Shown piece by piece: positions 1 through 5,539 of a stretch of 5,539 nucleotides of DNA. The DNA is taken from contig USPO01000121.1 of assembly GCA_900556575.1 (NCBI GenBank), forward strand, positions 1 to 5,539, read 5' to 3'. The stretch's first letter is position 1. Every line of letters begins with the position of its first letter. The position numbers and the translations under genes are program-made. Below the pieces are notes generated by a model that did not search any database, was not told where the DNA came from, and saw only the letters and a program-made list of their open reading frames with translations. Origin of the DNA: an uncultured Eubacteriales bacterium (GTDB lineage Bacteria > Bacillota > Clostridia > UBA1381).

Positions 1-149
1 TGGTAGATGACCTTAATAATACGGAAGAAATTAATTTTGAAAGAGTAAAGAGTGATTTTAAAATGCGTACAGGTGCAAAGCACGGAGGAATAATCCCTCT
101 TACGCAGGATGAATACGACAGAGTAAACACAGCCTATGAATCTGTAAAG
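1..149 (+). other. Domain: C-terminal tail of a GH43-like propeller module (cut by left edge)
   Basis: The first 49 codons read VDDLNNTEEINFERVKSDF, then a GAKHG motif, then IIPLTQDEYDRV. This pattern (a short acidic start, a Gly-Ala-x-His-Gly turn, then a hydrophobic strand and a T-x-x-EY helix) is what I recall from the ends of GH43-like beta-propeller modules in clostridial polysaccharidases. It also resembles the tail of the degenerate module at 4317-4460 in this same protein (DFKN, ISGAN, LEISKKEYEEL). The rest of this module, and whether it is catalytic, lies to the left of the window. The assignment rests on a short stretch, so the family call is moderate; that it is coding is much firmer. 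Confidence 0.6.
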
Positions 150-3100
150 CCAAGCTATACGGACAATGTGCCGGGTACTGTTTACAGCTATAATTTTGAA
201 CAAAATTCTTTGAGCGATATTTCCGCTGTGTTTAACGGCGGTGCATCAATTAAGGATGATGCCGAAAAAGGAAGCAAAGTATTGTATCTGGACGGAACAT
301 CGGGTTCATATATGGAATTTGATGCACCGAAGGATGAGGGCGGAAATGTTCTTGAAAACTACACGGTTTCTTTTGATTTGAAAAATAATACGACAGGAAA
401 CTATTTTAATTTCTATATAGGTGATGGTTCATCAAACAGCAGCGGAAAGAACTATCTTGGAGTGAAAGCGGCAGACAGTATATTAATTTCCGCTAAAGAC
501 AGCTCATCTGAAATTAAACAGAATTACAGCTTATCCGGTGTTCAGGGAAATTGGAAACATTTTGACATTACTGTATCCAACAGCGTAGTACAGTTATATG
601 TAGATAAAACTCTTATAGGAAGTATGAACGGATATATGATGTCAGATATAAATGCGTCAAAGATAAGATTTGGTTTTTCGGCATGGAGCAAGGATAATGC
701 TTCAAATGCATATTATGACAATATAAAGGTATATCCGGCAGCATTATCCGAGTCTGCATTGAACAGTATCGGTACAGAGCAAAGACCTGATGAAAAGGTT
801 AGTGATAAGCTTTTATTTGCTATGAACTTTAACAATCAGGATATGACAGCCCTAAAGGGTACGGCACAGGCAAACGGAGATATTACATATGACAAGAGTG
901 ATGACGGAAGCTATGCGGCGGTTCTTAACGGAACAGATGCCTATATATCGGCAGCGGCAGATGATGGGTCATCTATTCTTAAAGGCAGGGATAATGTAGT
1001 TATTACAATGAGAATGAAAGCCGAGAAACCGGCATCTAACGGCTGGTATGTATATGCGGCACCAAATTCAAATGCACAGGAAAACAGTAAGAGAAACTAC
1101 ATCGGTGTCTATTATAATGATAAGCAGACAGTGGCCGAAAGATTTTTAAATAATAGAACCGGTGCTATAACATCAGACAGCTCGCTGAACGGCTGGAAAG
1201 AAATAACCTATGTTATAGGCAAGGATAAATCAGAGCTATACATTAACGGAGTATATTCGGGAGGAAACAGCTATAATTACACGTTGTCTCAGATTATGGG
1301 GACAGGAAATAATCAAATAATAAACTTTGGTAAGGCAAACTGGGGAAGCGGTGAATATGCAAAGGGTCTTATAGATGATATTGCGGTATTCGACTTTGCA
1401 CCTATTATTGAAGTAGAGGGATTATCGAATGTTAAGAGTGATTTATTACTCCCTTCGGCATCTGAGGATAAGGACGGATACAGTATAAGCTGGACAAGCT
1501 CGGATGAAAGTGTTATCACTTCATCTGGTAAGGTAACACGTCCGCAGTCCGGAAGAAAAAAGGTTACATTAACGGCAGCCGTTAAGTTTGGAAATCATGT
1601 AATAAGAAAGGATTTTGAAGCGGTGGTCAAGGGAATTAATGATTATGACTTTAATTTAAGTATAGAAAATAAAAAGGGTACGGATATTAAGGATAATATG
1701 TTCGGATTGTTTTTCGAGGATATTAACTATGCGGCAGACGGAGGTCTGTATGCAGAAATGATTGAAAATCGTTCCTTTGAAGAAATAATGCATAACAATA
1801 ATGATGCAAATTCAACTCAGACATATAATGAACCGGGATATGCGTGGAGTGCGGTTGACGGTACAATGTCATATAAGGAAGAAACGCCTCTTAATGAAAA
1901 TAACACTCATTACCTTGAGTTTTCGGGAAAAGCTTTTAAAAATAAAGCATATGAGGGTATGTATATTGAAGAAGGCAAGAAATATAAAGTTTCGTTCTAT
2001 GCAAAGAGTAATTCGTACAGCAGCGGTATAAATGTATCGGCTGAAAAGGACGGAATTACGGCATTGAGCGGAGAAATAACAAATGTTGTTACACCGCAGT
2101 GGACAAAGTACGAAAAAGAACTTACGGCTGAACAAACTGTAAGATACGGTGATTTTATAGTGTCACTTGCAGCTGCCGGAACGGTTGATTTTGATATGAT
2201 TTCGGTTATGCCGTCAGATGCGGTATGCGGAGTATTTCGTAAAGATTTGGCGGAAAAGCTTAAGGCTTTAAATCCCGGGTTTTTGCGTTTCCCGGGAGGG
2301 TGCGTAATAGAAGGCTGGGATATAGATAACCGTTATCAGTGGAAAAATTCTGTCGGTCCTGTCGAGCAGCGTGTTCAAAATTGGAACAGATGGGCAACTT
2401 CAAAGAGACCTGACTTTTTAAGCTATAATCAGACGCTCGGATTGGGCTTCTATGAATATTTTGAGCTTTGCGAGTATCTGAACTGTGATGCCGTTCCGGT
2501 AATGAATGTAGGAATGTCATGCGAATATCAGGGCAAGGAAACGGTGCCTGTATTTGAAAGTGACGGAAAGACTTACACAAAGGAATTTTACAGCTATATT
2601 CAGGATGCACTCGACCTAATTGAGTTTGCAAATGGTGACGAGAATACCGAGTGGGGCAAGGTAAGAGCAGATATGGGACATAAAGAACCGTTCAACCTTA
2701 CAATGCTCGGAATAGGAAATGAGCAATGGAAGATAAGCGGAAATCAGTGGTATGAGCGTTATGAGGCTTTTGAAAAAGAAATTCATAAGGTTTATCCGGA
2801 AATGAAGCTTATAGGAACATCGGGACCATCGGCAAGCGGAAGTTCGTTTGATGATGCGTGGAGCTGGATCAGAGATAATCAGAGCAAGAACAGCAGCTTT
2901 ACTTATGCGGTTGATGAGCATTATTATATGTCACCGTCATGGTTCCTTGCAAATGATACAAGGTATGATAATTATGATAGGGACACAAAGGTATTTGCCG
3001 GAGAATATGCGGCACATACTACGTTAGTATCGGAGGAAAATAAGAGAAATAACCTTGAGTCTGCAATATCTGAGGCGGCGTTTATGACAGGTCTTGAACG

Positions 3101-5534
3101 TAATGCGGATGTTGTATATATGGCAAGCTATGCTCCGCTTTTTGCAAGAATAAATTATACACAATGGGCTCCGGACATGATTTGGTTTAATGATGTATCG
3201 AGCTATGCTACACCTAATTATTATGTGCAGAAGCTTTATATGAATAATACAGGTGCGTATACGTTGAACAGTGCGGTTACGGATAATGATGATAAGGTTT
3301 ATACAACAACATCATTTGATACGGAAAGCGGAGATATAATCATAAAGGTAGTAAATCCGTATGATTATGAGCAGAAAATGAAAATATATCTGGATTCATC
3401 ATTTGAACTTACAGGTAAGGCAGATATACAGACGCTTACGGGAAATGCATATACAGATGTAAACAGCATGGATAATCCGGAAAATGTTGCTCCGGTATCG
3501 AGTACATCTGATGTGTCAAATAACATGATATATACAGCTCCGGCAATGTCGTTTGTTGTTATGAGAATTCACACATCGAGAGGACTCGTGAGTGTATCGG
3601 ACAGTGAGATTTCGGGAAATAAATTAACATATAAGCTTGCGGTAAACGGTGATGTATCGGCTTATGATATTTATACATCGGTATACGATGAGGATAACAG
3701 ACTTGTCGGAACAATGAAGAACAGCAGCAGAGGTGAATTTGAAGTGAATCCGGATAAGGCATATAAGATAAAGGTTATGCTTTGGAACAAGGATACGGAA
3801 GAACCGGCAGCAGCAGCTCAGATATATGATGTTGAAAACAGTACACCGTACAGAGTATTAAGTTATACAACAGATGGTTCCGAATACAAAATAGGAACAG
3901 TTCCGGTAATCGGAAACAGCCTTCATTTGGCTGTTTCCGAGAATGGCGGTGCTTCGTATGATACGCTTAATGCAGGGGTCGGAGTATTGTTTGCGGAGGC
4001 GGATTATACGGATGAAAGCAATCCGAACAATCTTGTAAACGGTGTTTCAAAGATGCTGAAGAATCCGTATATATTCAGGCTTGGCAGCGGCGGTTTTGGT
4101 GTGATAACCGCAAGAGGTGATGGAAATTCAGATACGGACAGTACAGACGGAAAGGCAATGATATATACATCTGATGATTTAACAAGCTTTGATTTCAAGG
4201 GATATATAGAACTTGATAATTCGGCTGTATCAAAGCTGAAGTGTGAATACATTGACGGTGCTTATAAAATTTACTGGACAAATGCCGCAGGTGAGCGTAA
4301 AGAAGGTAAAACCTCTGATTTTAAGAATATATCTGAAGTGAAAAGTTCCGATTATGTGAGTGTTTCACCGAAATCAAATATAAGCGGTGCAAATTCTGTA
4401 AACAGCTTGGAAATAAGCAAGAAGGAGTATGAGGAATTAAAGACAAATCTAAATCCGCCGGAACACGTAGGCTTTAAAGAAATTGCTGATATTGAATCAG
4501 AAAACGGAAATGTTGATTTGCCGGAGTTTGTGACGGCAATTTATAATGACGGGTCTGAAGCTGATTATCCGGTAGAATGGGATACAGACGGAATTGATTT
4601 TTCTAAAGCGGGTACATATAAGATAAACGGAAAAGCAAAGACAAAGGAATATGCGTCAAACATGATTGCAAACAGAGCAGATCCGTGTATGCTGAATTTA
4701 AACGGAAAATATTATTTTGTTGCAACGAGAGACAGCGGAGGTCAGACTGTAATTAACATAAGAACGGCAGACAGTATCGAAGAGATCGCAGATGCGGAGG
4801 AGCATGAAATATATTCGGTTTCGAGCGGTCTTGTGTGGGCGCCGGAAATACATAATGTGAACGGAAAGCTTATGATATTTTTTGCAACGGGCAAGGCATG
4901 GAATTATGTTCAGTCACACGTTATGGTTCTGAATGGAGATGACCCTTTAAGCAGGGAAGCATGGTCTTCTCCGGTAAGAATAAAGCAGATGAATGGTGAG
5001 TATTTGATTGATAAGGGAATAACACTGGATATGACTTGTTTCAATTATAATAGTAAATGGTACTATGCATGGGCGCAAAGAGTTGTGGGTGATGAAACCT
5101 ACGGAACGGGAAGCTCGGATATTTACATTTCGGAAATAAATCCTGAAAACCCTGAAATACTTGCAAGTGAAGCAGTGGTTATTTCAAAGCCCGTTTACGG
5201 CTGGGAGAGAAATGAAACTACGGTAGATGAAGGACCGTTTACAATTCAGCACAACGGCAGATTATTTATGACAATTGCCACAAACGGCTGCTCACCGTCA
5301 TATGCGATAAAGCTTCTTTCTTTGAAAGAGGGCGGTAATCCGCTGAATGCAGAGGATTGGAAAGCAAAGGGATACCCTCTTTTGGCAACTGCATGGAATA
5401 CATCAGAGCCGGGACCGGGTCATTCAAGCTTTACAACAGATGAAAATGGAAATGATATTCTGATATATCATTGGGGAAAGAACGGAAAGGGAAGAACAAC
5501 CTCGGGAAAGCGAGTTCACTGGAGTAAAGCTTGA
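1..5534 (+). CDS. Multi-modular GH51 + GH43 alpha-L-arabinofuranosidase-type protein (5' partial)
   Basis: Large, probably extracellular glycoside hydrolase that would remove alpha-L-arabinofuranosyl units from arabinoxylan or arabinan. The frame (codons from nt 3) is open from the left edge to TGA at 5532-5534. ATG at 63 is not a convincing start: the upstream codons are sense, no Shine-Dalgarno precedes it, and it falls inside a recognisable module tail. Order of modules, counting Met63 as residue 1: GH43-like tail (to about 30), LamG (38-227), LamG (248-447), Ig-like (449-524), GH51 (527-1172), FN3-like (1174-1258), degenerate GH43-like module (1262-1466), Big_4 (1467-1526), GH43 (1531-1823). 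Catalytic residues are present in both enzymes: GH51 E887/E981, GH43 D1540/D1656/E1723. The signal peptide must be upstream; no dockerin, LPXTG, SLH or membrane anchor is present at the C-terminus. Domain families are read by motif recognition; the exact substrate is inferred. Regulation cannot be judged because the promoter is outside the window. Confidence 0.93.
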   Translation, partial: VDDLNNTEEINFERVKSDFKMRTGAKHGGIIPLTQDEYDRVNTAYESVKPSYTDNVPGTVYSYNFEQNSLSDISAVFNGGASIKDDAEKGSKVLYLDGTSGSYMEFDAPKDEGGNVLENYTVSFDLKNNTTGNYFNFYIGDGSSNSSGKNYLGVKAADSILISAKDSSSEIKQNYSLSGVQGNWKHFDITVSNSVVQLYVDKTLIGSMNGYMMSDINASKIRFGFSAWSKDNASNAYYDNIKVYPAALSESALNSIGTEQRPDEKVSDKLLFAMNFNNQDMTALKGTAQANGDITYDKSDDGSYAAVLNGTDAYISAAADDGSSILKGRDNVVITMRMKAEKPASNGWYVYAAPNSNAQENSKRNYIGVYYNDKQTVAERFLNNRTGAITSDSSLNGWKEITYVIGKDKSELYINGVYSGGNSYNYTLSQIMGTGNNQIINFGKANWGSGEYAKGLIDDIAVFDFAPIIEVEGLSNVKSDLLLPSASEDKDGYSISWTSSDESVITSSGKVTRPQSGRKKVTLTAAVKFGNHVIRKDFEAVVKGINDYDFNLSIENKKGTDIKDNMFGLFFEDINYAADGGLYAEMIENRSFEEIMHNNNDANSTQTYNEPGYAWSAVDGTMSYKEETPLNENNTHYLEFSGKAFKNKAYEGMYIEEGKKYKVSFYAKSNSYSSGINVSAEKDGITALSGEITNVVTPQWTKYEKELTAEQTVRYGDFIVSLAAAGTVDFDMISVMPSDAVCGVFRKDLAEKLKALNPGFLRFPGGCVIEGWDIDNRYQWKNSVGPVEQRVQNWNRWATSKRPDFLSYNQTLGLGFYEYFELCEYLNCDAVPVMNVGMSCEYQGKETVPVFESDGKTYTKEFYSYIQDALDLIEFANGDENTEWGKVRADMGHKEPFNLTMLGIGNEQWKISGNQWYERYEAFEKEIHKVYPEMKLIGTSGPSASGSSFDDAWSWIRDNQSKNSSFTYAVDEHYYMSPSWFLANDTRYDNYDRDTKVFAGEYAAHTTLVSEENKRNNLESAISEAAFMTGLERNADVVYMASYAPLFARINYTQWAPDMIWFNDVSSYATPNYYVQKLYMNNTGAYTLNSAVTDNDDKVYTTTSFDTESGDIIIKVVNPYDYEQKMKIYLDSSFELTGKADIQTLTGNAYTDVNSMDNPENVAPVSSTSDVSNNMIYTAPAMSFVVMRIHTSRGLVSVSDSEISGNKLTYKLAVNGDVSAYDIYTSVYDEDNRLVGTMKNSSRGEFEVNPDKAYKIKVMLWNKDTEEPAAAAQIYDVENSTPYRVLSYTTDGSEYKIGTVPVIGNSLHLAVSENGGASYDTLNAGVGVLFAEADYTDESNPNNLVNGVSKMLKNPYIFRLGSGGFGVITARGDGNSDTDSTDGKAMIYTSDDLTSFDFKGYIELDNSAVSKLKCEYIDGAYKIYWTNAAGERKEGKTSDFKNISEVKSSDYVSVSPKSNISGANSVNSLEISKKEYEELKTNLNPPEHVGFKEIADIESENGNVDLPEFVTAIYNDGSEADYPVEWDTDGIDFSKAGTYKINGKAKTKEYASNMIANRADPCMLNLNGKYYFVATRDSGGQTVINIRTADSIEEIADAEEHEIYSVSSGLVWAPEIHNVNGKLMIFFATGKAWNYVQSHVMVLNGDDPLSREAWSSPVRIKQMNGEYLIDKGITLDMTCFNYNSKWYYAWAQRVVGDETYGTGSSDIYISEINPENPEILASEAVVISKPVYGWERNETTVDEGPFTIQHNGRLFMTIATNGCSPSYAIKLLSLKEGGNPLNAEDWKAKGYPLLATAWNTSEPGPGHSSFTTDENGNDILIYHWGKNGKGRTTSGKRVHWSKA
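174..743 (+). other. Domain: LamG/concanavalin-like module 1
   Basis: Residues about 38-227. It opens with a YSYNFE strand, followed by a typical sandwich pattern: a YLDG strand, a YTVSFDLKN strand, NYLGV, a GNWKHFDITV strand, QLYVDKTLIGS, and the closing YYDNIKVY strand. This is the beta-jellyroll layout of LamG/Laminin_G_3 modules, which in secreted glycosidases bind carbohydrate or act as spacers. No catalytic residues are expected. It is paired with a second, similar module directly downstream. Fold class is fairly sure; sugar binding is inference. Confidence 0.72.
804..1403 (+). other. Domain: LamG/concanavalin-like module 2
   Basis: Residues about 248-447. It repeats the plan of the preceding module: KLLFAMNFN opening strand, AAVLNGTDAYIS, VVITMRMKAEKP, NYIGV, GWKEITYVIGKDKSELYINGVYSGG (the very typical LamG W...Y.NG hairpin), IINFG, and a closing IDDIAVFD strand. 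The motifs match module 1 in order (NYLGV/NYIGV, YDNIKVY/DDIAVF), so the two look like a diverged tandem duplication. The likely role is carbohydrate binding or spacing ahead of the GH51 enzyme. Confidence 0.75.
1407..1634 (+). other. Domain: atrophied bacterial Ig-like module (aBig_2 type)
   Basis: Residues about 449-524. It contains the sequence ISWTSSDESVITSSGKVTRP, then a VTLTAAVKFG strand and a closing DFEAVVKG strand. The W-[TS]-S-x-D/N-x-x-V-I-x-x-x-G-x-V-T-R-P pattern is the hallmark of the short bacterial Ig-like modules often found in secreted hydrolases of Clostridia. It probably acts as a rigid linker between the LamG pair and GH51. Confidence 0.8.
1641..3578 (+). other. Domain: GH51 alpha-L-arabinofuranosidase catalytic unit
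   Basis: Residues about 527-1172. GH51 enzymes are retaining (beta/alpha)8-barrel arabinofuranosidases with two glutamates. Visible family signatures: MFGLFFEDINYAADGG (546 on), IENRSFEE (567 on), FLRFPGGCVIEGWDI with R742, the GIGNEQW acid/base motif with E887, DEHYY with H953, and VFAGEYA with nucleophile E981. After the barrel, the region up to SFVVMRIH (about 1163-1170) is the usual C-terminal beta-sandwich. A CBM4_9-like insert follows the first strand, as in the plant and fungal type of GH51 rather than the compact GsAbfA type. All key residues are intact, so activity is expected. The substrate (arabinoxylan versus arabinan) cannot be read from the sequence. Confidence 0.93.
1809..2222 (+). 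other. Domain: CBM4_9-like beta-sandwich inserted in GH51
   Basis: Residues about 583-720, between the first GH51 motif block (ENRSFEE) and the FLRFPGG block. It has the CBM4_9 pattern: HYLEFSG strand, YEGMYIEEGKKYKVSFYAKS (G-M-x-[IV]-x-x-G-x-x-Y-x-[FV]-S-[FV]-Y-A-[KR]-S is very typical), WTKYEKELTA, and a closing VDFDMISVMP strand. In this GH51 group the insert is a standard accessory sandwich. Carbohydrate binding is possible but not shown by the sequence. Confidence 0.8.
3582..3836 (+). other. Domain: small FN3/Ig-like module
   Basis: Residues about 1174-1258. It shows alternating strands: LVSVSDSEISGNKLTYKLAV, YDIYTSVYDEDNRLVGTM, GEFEVNPDKAYKIKVMLWN with W1241, then an Ala-rich connector EEPAAAAQ. 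The pattern of a strand pair, 'DEDNRLVG', and a closing 'Y-K-[IV]-K-[VA]-x-L-W' strand resembles the small beta-sandwich modules common in clostridial multi-domain hydrolases, where it serves as a spacer. The exact family is not certain. Confidence 0.55.
3846..4460 (+). other. Domain: degenerate GH43-like half-propeller, probably non-catalytic
   Basis: Residues about 1262-1466. Recognisable blocks: NSLHLAVSENGGASYDTLN, GVGVLFAEA, MLKNPYIFRLGSGGFGVITA, AMIYTSDDLTSFDF, CEYIDGAYKIYWT. These are beta-propeller strands of the GH43/GH32-like fold. The block usually written R/K-D-P-[FY]-[IV]-F-R has N1334 in place of the Asp, so a catalytic acid is missing. At about 205 residues it is too short for a whole five-bladed propeller (about 300), so it covers roughly two blades plus a tail. 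I recall modules like this standing directly before Big_4-GH43 in other clostridial proteins, so it may be a conserved binding or structural piece rather than a recent decay product. Activity is unlikely. Confidence 0.6.
3910..3940 (+). repeat. Perfect 12-bp inverted repeat (intragenic hairpin)
   Basis: TCGGAAACAGCC at 3910-3921 is exactly the reverse complement of GGCTGTTTCCGA at 3929-3940, with a 7-nt loop (TTCATTT). It lies inside the coding sequence, over the codons for IGNSLHLAVSE at the start of the degenerate GH43-like module. There is no T-tract after it, so it does not look like a factor-independent terminator. The pairing is certain; a function is not known. Confidence 0.85.
4461..4640 (+). 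other. Domain: Big_4 bacterial Ig-like module
   Basis: Residues about 1467-1526. Pattern: DIESENGNVDLPEFVTAIYN, then DGSEADYPVEWD, IDFSKAGTYKINGKAK. The 'LP-x-x-V-x-x-x-Y-x-D-G-S ... V-x-W-D ... G-T-Y-x-[IV]-x-G' signature is diagnostic of Big_4 (group 4 Ig-like) modules of secreted Gram-positive hydrolases. Here it bridges the degenerate propeller and the catalytic GH43 domain. Confidence 0.88.
4653..5531 (+). other. Domain: GH43 catalytic beta-propeller (arabinofuranosidase/arabinanase type)
   Basis: Residues about 1531-1823. GH43 enzymes are inverting five-bladed propellers with three acidic residues. All are visible: general base D1540 in RADPCML, pKa-modulating D1656 in ITLDMTCF, and general acid E1723 in VDEGPF. 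Spacings of 116 and 67 are close to those of the characterised Cellvibrio arabinanase Arb43A (D38, D158, E221). Other family blocks: VWAPEIH (1591-1597), YAWAQR, and GPGHSSFTTDENGND with H1787, the usual conserved propeller histidine. Likely releases arabinose from hemicellulose or pectin side chains; xylosidase activity cannot be excluded. The domain ends at KRVHWSKA, without the extra 'G-x-P-V-L/F' residues often following the last W, so the last strand is slightly short. Confidence 0.9.
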
Positions 5535-5539
5535 ATGAC

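Noticed and set aside
45..65. ATG at 63 as a translation start preceded by a purine-rich stretch (AAAGAG, nt 46-51).
   Set aside because: No AGGAGG-like core at proper spacing, the frame continues upstream, and the surrounding residues belong to one module tail.
1801..2031. Short + strand frame overlapping the CBM4_9-like region.
   Set aside because: It is out of frame with a conserved sandwich module and its translation is rich in basic and Met residues without a pattern, so it is a shadow.
2273..2297. Two CCCGGG sites forming a 7-bp inverted repeat (TCCCGGG / CCCGGGA) with an 11-nt loop.
   Set aside because: It covers the conserved GH51 NPGFLRFPGG motif, so Pro-Gly codons explain both copies. 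The stem is short and no U-tract follows.
3804..3818. GCAGCAGCAGCT tract as a short tandem repeat.
   Set aside because: It is only four Ala codons in an Ala-rich linker between modules, too short to be a meaningful microsatellite.
1313..4252. Several short open frames on the minus strand (1313-1519, 1869-2135, 2260-2631, 2616-2921, 3559-3762, 4004-4252).
   Set aside because: They lie wholly inside the GH51/GH43 gene, have no recognisable domain, no ribosome binding site worth noting and unusual composition. They are antisense shadows of strongly conserved enzyme motifs.
5532..5539. ATG at 5535-5537 directly after the TGA as the start of a coupled next gene.
   Set aside because: Only five bases remain after the stop. 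Nothing about a following gene can be supported.

Overview
The window is almost entirely one gene: a single + strand reading frame that is already open at the left edge and ends at a TGA at 5532-5534. It encodes at least 1,843 residues of a very large, modular, probably secreted arabinose-releasing glycoside hydrolase. Residue numbers below count the in-frame Met at nt 63 as 1. That Met is almost certainly internal, because 20 sense codons precede it in frame, no ribosome binding site is visible before it, and the residues around it read as the tail of another module. The true start, any signal peptide and the promoter lie to the left of the window.

Layout from left to right: (1) tail of a GH43-like beta-propeller module, nt 1-149; (2) two tandem LamG/concanavalin-like beta-sandwich modules, about nt 174-743 and 804-1403; (3) a short bacterial Ig-like linker module, about 1407-1634; (4) a complete GH51 alpha-L-arabinofuranosidase with an inserted CBM4_9-like sandwich and its C-terminal beta domain, about 1641-3578; (5) a small FN3/Ig-like module, about 3582-3836; (6) a short, probably inactive GH43-like module, about 3846-4460; (7) a Big_4-type Ig module, about 4461-4640; (8) a GH43 catalytic domain with all three acidic catalytic residues, about 4653-5531.

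The low GC (roughly 40% by eye), frequent AGA and ATA codons, and this kind of module stringing (LamG, atrophied Ig, Big_4, GH43) suggest an anaerobic Bacillota of the Clostridia type, such as a gut or rumen polysaccharide degrader. This is inference from style, not from a marker gene. Joining GH51 and GH43 would put two arabinofuranosidase or arabinanase activities on one chain, with sandwich and Ig modules as carbohydrate binders or spacers, fitting the debranching of arabinoxylan or arabinan.

No RNA gene, mobile element, CRISPR array or second gene is supported. There is no gene-free stretch longer than 5 bases, the region after the stop. I see no evidence of a new kind of system. The most noticeable points are the size and double-catalytic design, the repeated GH43-like module tails, the degenerate propeller module, a perfect 12-bp intragenic hairpin at 3910-3940, and a C-terminus that stops slightly short of the usual GH43 end.
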